Shown here: positions 1 to 5,276 of the stretch, one piece after another
Layout: every line of letters starts with the position of its first letter
Position numbering within the stretch: position 1 is the first letter of the stretch
Origin: Clostridia bacterium
GTDB lineage: Bacteria; Bacillota_A; Clostridia; Oscillospirales; CAG-272
Assembly (NCBI GenBank): GCA_017408625.1
Contig: JAFQUG010000102.1
Coordinates: 1-7,078, forward strand
Length of the DNA stretch: 7,078 nt
Direction: 5' to 3'
Notes under the pieces: generated by a model
What the model was told of the DNA's origin: nothing
Seen by the model: only the letters and a program-made list of their open reading frames with translations
Database searches by the model: none
Made by a program: the position numbers and the translations under genes

Positions 1-790
1 GTAAATCCTTCCGTAATGAAATCACCCCCGGCAACTTTACCTTCCGTACCCGTGACTTTGAGCAGATGGAGCTGGAATTCTTCTGCAAGCCCGGCACTGA
101 CCTTGAGTGGTTCCAATACTGGAGATCCTACTGCGAGAACTGGCTGATCAACCTGGGTATGAAGAGGAGAACATGCGTCTGCGCGACCACAGTGCAGAGG
201 AGCTTTGCTTCTATTCCAAGGGCACGACCGATATCGAGTTCCTGTTCCCGTTCGGTTGGGGCGAGCTGTGGGGTATTGCTGACAGAACCGACTATGACCT
301 GACCCAGCACCAGAACGTTTCGGGCGAGAGCATGGAGTATTTCGATCCCGAGACCAACGAAAAGTATATTCCTTACGTCATCGAGCCCTCGCTGGGTGCT
401 GACCGTGTAGCGCTTGCATTCCTTTGCGACGCGTATGACGAGGAAATCGTAGATCCCGCTAAGAACGACGTGCGTGTGGTCCTGCATTTGCATCCCGCAC
501 TTGCACCCGTCAAGGTTGCTGTTCTGCCTCTGTCCAAGAAGCTGTCCGAAAAGGCAGGCGAGATTTACGACGAACTGGCTAAGTACTATAACTGCGAATT
601 CGATGAGACCGGCTCGATCGGTAAGAGATACCGCCGTCAGGACGAGATCGGTACGCCTCTTTGCATCACCTACGATTTCGAGTCCGAGACCGACGGCTGC
701 GTCACTGTCCGTGACAGAGACACCATGGAGCAGGTTCGTCTGCCCATTTCCGAGCTCAAGGCTTACATCGATAAGGTGGTTGAGTTCTGA
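1..790 (+). CDS. glyS: Glycyl-tRNA synthetase, C-terminal part, frameshifted (5' end outside window)
   Basis: Charges tRNA-Gly with glycine in the cytoplasm; single-chain class II synthetase of the alpha2 type (also called glyQS). About 262 residues are visible, roughly the C-terminal 55-60% of a family of about 460. The first visible codons read [12 protein letters not shown], the class II motif 2 (FRNE). The core segments [16 protein letters not shown] and DLTQHQN follow, then motif 3 ([14 protein letters not shown], about 383-424), then the anticodon-binding domain beginning near [13 protein letters not shown] (about 505-543) and ending ...YIDKVVEF. The reading frame changes: codons up to ATG at 159-161 are in one frame and from GAG at 164 they are in another. 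Homologues read roughly LGMKEENLRLRDHS here, so one G seems missing from an expected AAGGAGGAG. Unshifted, translation stops at TGA 300-302. The true stop TGA 788-790 shares its last base with the next gene's ATG. Identity is very secure; whether the gene is intact is not. Confidence 0.93.
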
Positions 791-1617
791 TGAATCATTT
801 TCCTCTCTGGGGAACGCTGGTTAACACCGGCACAGTCATTCTCGGCTCACTGATCGGCCTTGCGATCCATGCGATCTCCAAGAAAGGCAAGCTCAAAAGT
901 CAGAGGTTTGCCGAAATGTCCAAATCGATCATGAATGGTCTGGGGCTTGCAGTGGTCATGGTGGGCGTCGGCGGTGCTTTGACAGGCGTGATCAACGACG
1001 TCATCTCCGATGCGGTTGCGTATCCTTCGGTGCTCAGAAACGGCCTGACAAGCGAGAATACCATCATCACCATTCTGTCTATCGTGCTTGGTATTTTGGT
1101 CGGCGGCCTGATCGATATCGATCGTTGGGTCAATCTGCTTGGCCAAAAGATTGAGAAGATGTTTAACCGTAACCCTGAGCAAAGTGCAGTGCAGGTTCCC
1201 GTGGCACAGGGCTTTGTGTCGGCATCGCTCTTGTTTTGCGTGGGTTCGATGACCATTGTCGGCTCTATCCAAAGCGGACTGATGGGCGACCACGACCTGC
1301 TTTACACCAAATCCATGCTGGATCTGGTGTCCTCGATCATTCTGTCCTCCACCATGGGGATCGGCGTGCTGCTGTCTTCCTTGTTCGTGCTGGTTTTCCA
1401 GGGCAGTATCGCACTGGTTGCAAGCATCGTGGGGCAGGGACTCTCGGTCGCCGTGATCGATACCATGAGCATGGTCGGCTCGGTGCTGATCGTCGGCCTG
1501 GGGCTGAACGTCATGGGCATTACTAAACTCAAGATCATGAACTATCTTCCCGCAGTATTCTTTCCCATTGCGCTTGTGCCGCTTTGGAACTGGGCAGTCA
1601 GCCTGATCGCGGGATAA
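790..1617 (+). CDS. DUF554 family integral membrane protein (YdfK/YqgA-like)
   Basis: A 275-residue inner-membrane protein of the DUF554 family, whose members include B. subtilis YdfK and E. coli YqgA; their substrate is not established, and a transport role is only a guess. Hydrophobic segments lie at about residues 7-29, 48-69, 92-110, 138-162, 176-202, 205-225, 228-245 and 252-273. Family-typical stretches are the N-terminal WGTLVNTGTVILGSLIG, the glycine-rich GVGGALTG near 58-65, and CVGSMTIVGSIQSGLMGDHD followed by LYTKSMLDLVSS at 150-183. Length is close to the family norm. The ATG at 790 overlaps the glyS stop (TGATG), and only a weak AAGGTGG lies upstream, so translational coupling to glyS is likely. 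Terminator hairpins follow. The gene appears intact. Confidence 0.9.
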   Translation: MNHFPLWGTLVNTGTVILGSLIGLAIHAISKKGKLKSQRFAEMSKSIMNGLGLAVVMVGVGGALTGVINDVISDAVAYPSVLRNGLTSENTIITILSIVLGILVGGLIDIDRWVNLLGQKIEKMFNRNPEQSAVQVPVAQGFVSASLLFCVGSMTIVGSIQSGLMGDHDLLYTKSMLDLVSSIILSSTMGIGVLLSSLFVLVFQGSIALVASIVGQGLSVAVIDTMSMVGSVLIVGLGLNVMGITKLKIMNYLPAVFFPIALVPLWNWAVSLIAG

Positions 1618-1636
1618 AACCGAATATCAAAAGGAA

Positions 1637-1663
1637 AAACGCCTCGGCAAAGCCGAGGCGTTT
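1637..1663 (+). terminator. Rho-independent terminator hairpin after the glyS-DUF554 unit
   Basis: Twelve-bp perfect stem with AAA loop: arms 1637-1648 (AAACGCCTCGGC) and 1652-1663. It lies 20 nt after the DUF554 stop. The plus-strand tail (GTTTGTGATT) is only modestly T-rich. On the minus strand the stem is followed by TTTTTCCTTTT, so it may also act as a second barrier to transcription from rplL. Confidence 0.75.
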
Positions 1664-1718
1664 GTGATTCACTTTGGAGTTATCTTAGGGCAGGGAACTG
1701 CAAAAAGGAAACAAACGC

Positions 1719-1752
1719 AAAAGCACCGTGCCAGAATGGCACGGTGCTTTTT
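1719..1752 (-). terminator. Bidirectional Rho-independent terminator after rplL
   Basis: Fifteen-bp perfect stem with GAA loop: arms 1719-1733 (AAAAGCACCGTGCCA) and 1737-1751. It is followed by T residues on both strands: CTTTTTGC on plus, CTTTTGCGTTTGT on minus. It sits about 50 nt beyond the rplL stop and probably serves both convergent units. Confidence 0.85.
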
Positions 1753-1802
1753 GCTATCCAAGACAGATGCAAATTGATTGTGTGTATTTTCCGGAAGGGA
1801 AA

Positions 1803-2180
1803 TTACTTGATGGTAACAGTTGCGCCTGCAGCGGTGAGCTGTTCCTTGATCTTCTCAGCGTCGTCCTTGGAAACGCCTTCCTTGAGCATCTTGGGAGCGC
1901 CTTCAACCAGGTCCTTAGCGTCCTTCAGGCCCAGACCGGTGATCTCGCGAACAACCTTGATAACGTCGAGCTTCTTTGCGCCGAAGCTGGTCAGTTCAAC
2001 GTCGAACTCGGTCTTCTCTTCAACTGCTGCTGCAGCGGGAGCTGCTGCGCCGCCAACTGCTACGGGAGCTGCTGCGGATACGCCAAATTCCTCTTCAACT
2101 GCCTTAACCAGGTCAGCGAGCTCGAGGATAGTGAGAGTCTTGATTTCTTCAACAATAGCTGTAATCTTTTCGGATGCCAT
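1803..2180 (-). CDS. rplL: 50S ribosomal protein bL12 (L7/L12)
   Basis: Stalk protein of the large subunit; multiple copies bind the C-terminal helices of L10 and recruit translational GTPases. The 125 residues are the usual length. The N-terminal dimerisation and L10-binding domain (about 1-34) begins [20 protein letters not shown]. An Ala-rich hinge (about 35-55, [17 protein letters not shown]) follows, then the globular C-terminal domain (about 56-125) with the factor-binding segment [21 protein letters not shown], ending GATVTIK. The start at 2180 has an ideal AGGAGG at 2190-2195, 9 nt away. It lies 57 nt downstream of rplJ and the pair is presumably co-transcribed from the promoter at 2962-2990. 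A terminator follows, and no rpoB lies downstream. Confidence 0.98.
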   Translation of the reverse strand: MASEKITAIVEEIKTLTILELADLVKAVEEEFGVSAAAPVAVGGAAAPAAAAVEEKTEFDVELTSFGAKKLDVIKVVREITGLGLKDAKDLVEGAPKMLKEGVSKDDAEKIKEQLTAAGATVTIK

Positions 2181-2237
2181 GATAAATTACCTCCTGAATT
2201 GTGAGTGTTTTTAAAAATTTGTGTGTGATGCAGAAAA

Positions 2238-2771
2238 TTAAGCTTCTGCGGGAGCTTCTGCAGCCTCTTCGCTGCCGCCGTTCTGCTTGTCGATAATAGC
2301 CTGCAGACCGTAAGCGAAGTTGTACAGAGGGGACTTGATGGAGCCCAGGAACTTTGCGATGAGGATTTCCTTGGAAGGAATCTCTGCGAGTGCGTTTACA
2401 CCTGCTGCGTCGATGACGCCGCCGTCAACGTAACCTGCGAGAATCTCGAAGGAAGGAATCTTTTCAGCATATTCCTTGAGGATCTTTGCTGCTGCAACGG
2501 GATCATTCTTGCTGATAGCGATTGCGGTCATGCCGTTCAGGTGCTCCTTCAGAGCGCCGTAACCAACCTCGTCGCAAGCACGGCCGGTCAGTGTGTTCTT
2601 CATAACAACATACTTAACGCCTGCTTCACGAAGAGCCTTACGCATCTTGGTGTCGCTGTCAACGGTGATGCCCTGGTAGTTTACCACTACGCCTGCTACA
2701 GACTCCTTGATGTCGGTAGCCAGTTCAGCAACGATCACTTTCTTTTGTTCGAGTATTGCATTGCTAGGCAT
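2238..2771 (-). CDS. rplJ: 50S ribosomal protein uL10
   Basis: Base of the ribosomal stalk; binds 23S rRNA through its N-terminal domain and L12 dimers through its C-terminal helices. The L10-L12 complex also represses its own mRNA by binding the leader. The 177 residues are typical. The N-terminal domain runs from MPSNAILEQKKVIVAELATD through the rRNA-binding segment KYVVMKNTLTGRA to about residue 130. A C-terminal helix follows (SPLYNFAYGLQAIIDKQNG), then an acidic Ala/Glu tail. I chose ATG 2771: an in-frame GTG at 2783 abuts the GGAGG at 2784-2788, so it cannot use it, whereas ATG 2771 lies 12 nt from that site and gives the family-typical MPS... start. Confidence 0.97.
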   Translation of the reverse strand: MPSNAILEQKKVIVAELATDIKESVAGVVVNYQGITVDSDTKMRKALREAGVKYVVMKNTLTGRACDEVGYGALKEHLNGMTAIAISKNDPVAAAKILKEYAEKIPSFEILAGYVDGGVIDAAGVNALAEIPSKEILIAKFLGSIKSPLYNFAYGLQAIIDKQNGGSEEAAEAPAEA

Positions 2772-2783
2772 TTTGTGTTTCAC

Positions 2784-2788
2784 CTCCC
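2784..2788 (-). promoter_or_regulatory. Ribosome binding site deciding the rplJ start
   Basis: GGAGG (extended GGAGGTG) on the minus strand. It is adjacent to GTG 2783, which excludes that codon, and 12 nt from ATG 2771, a slightly long but workable spacing. Confidence 0.75.
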
Positions 2789-2804
2789 AGTGAGAATGAG
2801 TAAT

Positions 2805-2850
2805 AAAAAAATCTTTCTTCCGTCAAAGCATGGCTTCGCGCGAAGAAAGA
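2805..2850 (-). terminator. Transcription attenuator in the rplJ leader
   Basis: Minus-strand stem TCTTTCTTC (2850-2842) pairs with GAAGAAAGA (2820-2812), followed by seven T residues (2811-2805). The interior extends the stem with CG/CG and CGAAGC/GCTTTG around a CAT loop. It lies between the L10-binding motif and the rplJ ribosome binding site, as expected of an L10-leader attenuator. GTGAG (2855-2851) can also pair with CTCAC (2794-2790) just before the ribosome binding site. Confidence 0.8.
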
Positions 2851-2961
2851 CTCACAAAGCGACCGTAGTCGCAAATATACTGTTGATCTCTCCTCGGCAG
2901 GGAAGCTTGGCTTTTACGGAAACCTGCTGTCTTTGGATACGTCCTTGTCGGACACCATGAC

Positions 2962-2990
2962 ATTATAGCACGACTTGTCCGAGTTGTCAA
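2962..2990 (-). promoter_or_regulatory. Consensus sigma-A promoter of rplJ-rplL
   Basis: Minus strand: -35 TTGACA (2990-2985), 17-nt spacer, -10 TATAAT (2967-2962), a perfect match to consensus. An AT-rich stretch with A and T tracts at about 2995-3025 resembles an UP element. Start of transcription is expected near 2955. Confidence 0.92.
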
Positions 2991-3046
2991 TAGGTTTTTG
3001 AAAAAAGTTAAAAATATTTTTTTGTGCATTGCGTTGGTGAAAAGGG

Positions 3047-3076
3047 AAGGCTGCGCGGAATAACTCTGCGCAGCCT
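3047..3076 (-). terminator. Rho-independent terminator after the HTH regulator-like gene
   Basis: Eight-bp GC-rich stem with arms 3049-3056 and 3068-3075 and an 11-nt loop. On the minus strand it is followed by TTCCCTTTTC. It lies about 27 nt past the stop of the 3103-3660 gene and insulates it from the rplJ promoter. Confidence 0.75.
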
Positions 3077-3102
3077 CTTGACGTTATTTTTATAGAGAGT
3101 GA

Positions 3103-3660
3103 TCATTCATCGGAATCAATGGATTTGTTTGCCTTGAGGACTTTCTCAGCCATACCGATCAGTCTCTCTCTGATCCAATAAGGGCTGATGATGCGGATGG
3201 GGGAATCCAAGGCCATAATGACGCTCAAAAAACGCTCAACGTTGTGGAATTCGCAAACGTAGCGGTTTCTTGATTCCTTGGAAATGATAAAGGAACGCAG
3301 CTCGAGCACCGAAAGCTTGTCCGGGATCTCGACTACGGCAGTATAAGGCATCTGCATCTGAATGACCGAGCTGTCCGCTGCAAAATCATCATTATTATAT
3401 ATAGAGGATACTACGCCCATGTAAGACTCGTCGTTATCGGTGGTTAGCAGCACGGGCAGCGAGAAATCGGCTGTGTAATAAAAGCCCTTGTGCTCGGCAT
3501 CGTAGGCGATAGGTGCGCCCAACTGCTTGCGCAGAAAATCCACGTCTCTTTGTGCCTGTCTGTGCGAAACGTTGAAACGCTCTGCCAGGCGCATGGCGTT
3601 TGGATAGCTGAATTCTGTTATTTTCTTATGAAGCCATTGAATCCTGTTGTTGGCAGCCAT
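3103..3660 (-). CDS. Compact helix-turn-helix regulator, related to WYL-domain proteins but short
   Basis: A 185-residue protein, probably a cytoplasmic DNA-binding regulator. Residues 6-62 look like a winged HTH of the DeoR/HTH_11 kind found at the N terminus of WYL regulators: helices RIQWLHKKITEF, AMRLAERFNVSHRQAQRDVDFLRKQL, then a wing AYDAEHKGFYYT. Residues 107-178 (AVVEIPDK..., RNRYVCEFHN, SPIRIISPYWIRERLIGMAEKVLKAN) resemble the WCX C-terminal domain of WYL proteins. Typical WYL regulators are about 300 residues; the central WYL domain seems absent. I chose ATG 3660 because AAGGA lies 8 nt upstream; upstream in-frame ATGs lack a ribosome binding site. The start lies inside the 3' end of the upstream membrane-protein gene, a 35-nt overlap that suggests coupling. 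Ligand and targets are unknown. The HTH call is firm; the WCX call is tentative. Confidence 0.8.
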   Translation of the reverse strand: MAANNRIQWLHKKITEFSYPNAMRLAERFNVSHRQAQRDVDFLRKQLGAPIAYDAEHKGFYYTADFSLPVLLTTDNDESYMGVVSSIYNNDDFAADSSVIQMQMPYTAVVEIPDKLSVLELRSFIISKESRNRYVCEFHNVERFLSVIMALDSPIRIISPYWIRERLIGMAEKVLKANKSIDSDE

Positions 3661-4561
3661 CTTGGTCATCCTTTCCATGTGTTTGTTCCGGGATAGCGGC
3701 AGCATTGGCATCTGGGACGTCGTCGGTCATGCTGCAAAGGTGACAGAACTGGATCAGTCTGTAGCCGACGTACAGGCAGTTGCAAAGGCAGAACAGAGCA
3801 AAGCCTACGATGCGTGCGCTGTGAACGGTGGTTGCGTTGGGCAGCAATGTGAAGAAGGGAATGCAAGCACATGCGTTTGCGTAAAGCGCAATGCTTGCCA
3901 TGCTCAGATATCTGCGTGGCTGCGCTTTTCCGAGTGTGACGCGCAGCTCACTGATCAGGTACAGCATGGTGGCGATCCATGCCATCTGCATGCCGATTTT
4001 GGCGGGGGCGTTCATGTGATGGTCGAGCTCGAAGTAGGTCAAGCCGCAAAGGCCTGTCATCAGGGCGATCGGGCCAAGACCCAGCATGACCACTGCACCG
4101 TTGAGCCCGGAGGGATTGGCTATGCGCAAGAGATAGTAAGCAGCGCTTAAAATGATTCCGATCAAAGTCAGAAATACGCAGATGACGGTCGTGTCAAGCG
4201 CGTGCTGGCGTGTCAGAACGCCAAGCAGATCGGCCGGTTCATAATAGGTGAAGCTGATTGCCGCTGCGGAAAGTGTACCGATAATGGGTGCGGCGGATAT
4301 GATAGAGGGCCTTTTGGTGCCTGCAATGAAATCGGCTTCGGGGAGCGCGCCCTTGGGAATCAACAAAAGGGGACATGCAAACCAGAGCACGCTGACTATA
4401 CTTAAAATGTGGGAGAGCAGGGGGATGGGATGTCCTGAGATAAAGTAATCCGTGCCGTCGGTAGCCAACAGGTAAGACAGCAGATAGGAAACTGCTCCCA
4501 CAATACTTAGCACGAAAGCGGTCGCGGTAAAAACCTTGACTTTAGATACTTGAGAATTCAT
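3626..4561 (-). CDS. Eight-helix integral membrane protein of unknown function
   Basis: I do not recognise this 311-residue protein. Hydrophobic segments lie at about residues 11-33, 46-69, 86-104, 121-146, 153-177, 189-206, 218-241 and 249-272, suggesting eight membrane helices. A hydrophilic tail follows from about 278 to 311 (Asp, Gln, Ala rich), probably cytoplasmic. Cys residues cluster in and near the last helices (CACIPFF, CLCNC, CHLC at about 231-276). Histidines lie at 181-182 (ELDHHMN). I chose ATG 4561 because GGGAG at 4572-4576 is 10 nt upstream; a TTG at 4609 would add 16 residues with no good ribosome binding site. The 3' end overlaps the HTH gene by 35 nt, so the two probably form an operon and may act together, for example as a regulator with a membrane partner. 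That functional link is an inference. Confidence 0.78.
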   Translation of the reverse strand: MNSQVSKVKVFTATAFVLSIVGAVSYLLSYLLATDGTDYFISGHPIPLLSHILSIVSVLWFACPLLLIPKGALPEADFIAGTKRPSIISAAPIIGTLSAAAISFTYYEPADLLGVLTRQHALDTTVICVFLTLIGIILSAAYYLLRIANPSGLNGAVVMLGLGPIALMTGLCGLTYFELDHHMNAPAKIGMQMAWIATMLYLISELRVTLGKAQPRRYLSMASIALYANACACIPFFTLLPNATTVHSARIVGFALFCLCNCLYVGYRLIQFCHLCSMTDDVPDANAAAIPEQTHGKDDQDGCQQQDSMAS

Positions 4562-4866
4562 ATATGATAAACTCCCGTAAGGGAACCTCCGGAATATGGA
4601 TATATACAATACTATTATATAGGATAATTATGAACAATTCGTAACCAAAACCGACAATTCCCGAATTAATTTCTCGCTTTTTATCAAAATGCACAAAAAG
4701 ACGGCCTGTGTACGTGTAAGGCGGGGGGGCGGAGGCGCTGCGTTGGTGGGAAAAACAAAGGGAAGGGGACGACAAAATGGCGAAATGTCGCATAAAATTG
4801 TGCAACATACACAATAAACCGGATGAATATTCGTTAAAAATCGTCATGAAAAAAATTCAAAAACTA
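4562..4866. other. Divergent intergenic region, upstream part
   Basis: About 300 nt without a convincing gene. It contains the weak minus-strand promoter above, a G-rich stretch at about 4722-4768 on the plus strand, an inverted repeat ATTGTG-N7-CACAAT at 4797-4815, and A tracts at about 4836-4863 directly upstream of the S10 promoter that could serve as an UP element. Confidence 0.6.
4614..4619 (-). promoter_or_regulatory. Candidate -10 box for the membrane-protein/HTH unit
   Basis: Minus-strand TATAAT in an AT-rich region 53 nt before the start codon at 4561. No convincing -35 lies at 17 nt; TTGTTC occurs at 12 nt, which suits instead a TAGTAT -10 just downstream. The exact promoter is therefore uncertain. 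Confidence 0.4.
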
Positions 4867-4895
4867 TTGCAATTTGAAAGCGGATGTTGTATAAT
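4867..4895 (+). promoter_or_regulatory. Sigma-A promoter of the S10 operon
   Basis: TTGCAA (4867-4872), 17-nt spacer, TATAAT (4890-4895): one mismatch to a perfect consensus. An A-rich UP-like region lies just upstream. Transcription should begin near 4902, leaving a leader of about 375 nt before rpsJ. Confidence 0.85.
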
Positions 4896-4901
4896 GATAG
4901 G

Positions 4902-5276
4902 GCTTGATATGCGATGAAGCGAGAGGTTGCTTTGGGGGGACGCCCTCAAAGGTAATTTTCGCGGAGTATGTCCGAGAATCGGGCGAAGGTATATCCCACA
5001 CAAATACACGGTGCAACATGCGGCATAGTGTTGCTCCAAGGTTTTCAATTTTACACGGTAGTTCGGAGTTTGTTTGGCGCAGATGCTGATGTGCGGACAA
5101 AATCCTTTTTTATCGGGTGAGAAAAGAAACACACGGAGCGGTGTCAGGGATTCGCCCCGCTTTAACAAATCGTTCGGATGGTGACGAGGCTTCCATTTAT
5201 ATATACGCGTGCGTATAACGGCGCGGTGGAGCCGCGAAGTCAAGATGAGCGAAATCTTAAAAGGAGGCAAAACAAA
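4902..5276 (+). ncRNA. Long structured leader of the S10 operon mRNA (putative regulatory RNA)
   Basis: About 375 nt between the promoter and rpsJ with no convincing ORF. A 5' domain can be closed by GATAT/ATATC (4906-4910 with 4991-4995). It encloses a 9-bp hairpin (4930-4951) and a TTCG/CGAA stem (4958-4961 with 4984-4987) containing CGGA/TCCG. Further hairpins are GCAACA/TGTTGC (5013-5018, 5029-5034), a terminator-like stem (5065-5111), GAGCGG/CCGCTT (5136-5141, 5157-5162), TATACGC/GCGTATA (5202-5208, 5211-5217) and CGCGG/CCGCG (5222-5226, 5232-5236). Leaders of S10 operons control ribosomal protein synthesis in other bacteria (L4 in E. coli). I cannot match this one to a known family. The folds are by eye. 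Confidence 0.55.
5065..5111 (+). terminator. Candidate attenuator inside the S10 leader
   Basis: Hairpin built from GGA/TCC (5065-5067, 5103-5105), a single mismatch, TTTGT/ACAAA (5069-5073, 5097-5101), an asymmetric internal loop and CGCA/TGCG (5078-5081, 5092-5095). Six T residues (5106-5111) follow immediately. The stem is imperfect, so it may be a conditional rather than a strong terminator. Confidence 0.5.

Larger units (their letters stand above)
2784..2955 (-). ncRNA. L10 leader (ribosomal protein L10/L12 autoregulatory RNA)
   Basis: The 5' leader of the rplJ-rplL mRNA, about 170-185 nt from the inferred start. It carries the signature of the L10 leader family: CCAAAGACAGCAGG (2937-2923) on one side and CCTGCCGAGGA (2901-2891) on the other, with GCAGG/CCTGC forming a 5-bp helix. 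In this family L10-(L12)4 binds this motif and reduces expression of the operon. Downstream lies a GCGAC-TACG-GTCGC hairpin with a UNCG-type loop (2872-2859), then the attenuator. The motif match is by memory of the family consensus, not by a covariance search; the position directly before rplJ makes it secure. Confidence 0.88.

Noticed and set aside
159..170. Programmed -1 frameshift in glyS
   Set aside because: No X-XXY-YYZ slippery heptamer or downstream stimulatory hairpin is apparent, and this gene family is not known to use one.
847..1293. 148-codon minus-strand ORF opposite the DUF554 gene
   Set aside because: Antisense to a gene with clear family signatures, and its His/Asp-rich product has no recognisable domain.
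1728..2214. Long plus-strand ORFs opposite rplL
   Set aside because: They are antisense to a certain ribosomal protein gene; the Cys/Ser-rich or Ala/Ser-rich products reflect the biased codon use of L7/L12.
3647..4150. 167-codon plus-strand ORF opposite the membrane-protein gene
   Set aside because: Antisense to the overlapping membrane and HTH genes. The product lacks domains, and the minus-strand gene has a better ribosome binding site and a coherent eight-helix pattern.
4777..4917. A 46-codon ORF (MAKCRIKLCNIHNK...) preceded by GGAAGGGG
   Set aside because: It runs through the S10 promoter -35 and -10 boxes and has no recognisable motif. It would need a separate upstream promoter that I do not see.
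5178..5276. Upstream in-frame start extending rpsJ by 33 codons
   Set aside because: The extension reads through leader hairpins, has no good ribosome binding site, and departs from the conserved S10 N terminus, while ATG 5277 has an ideal site.
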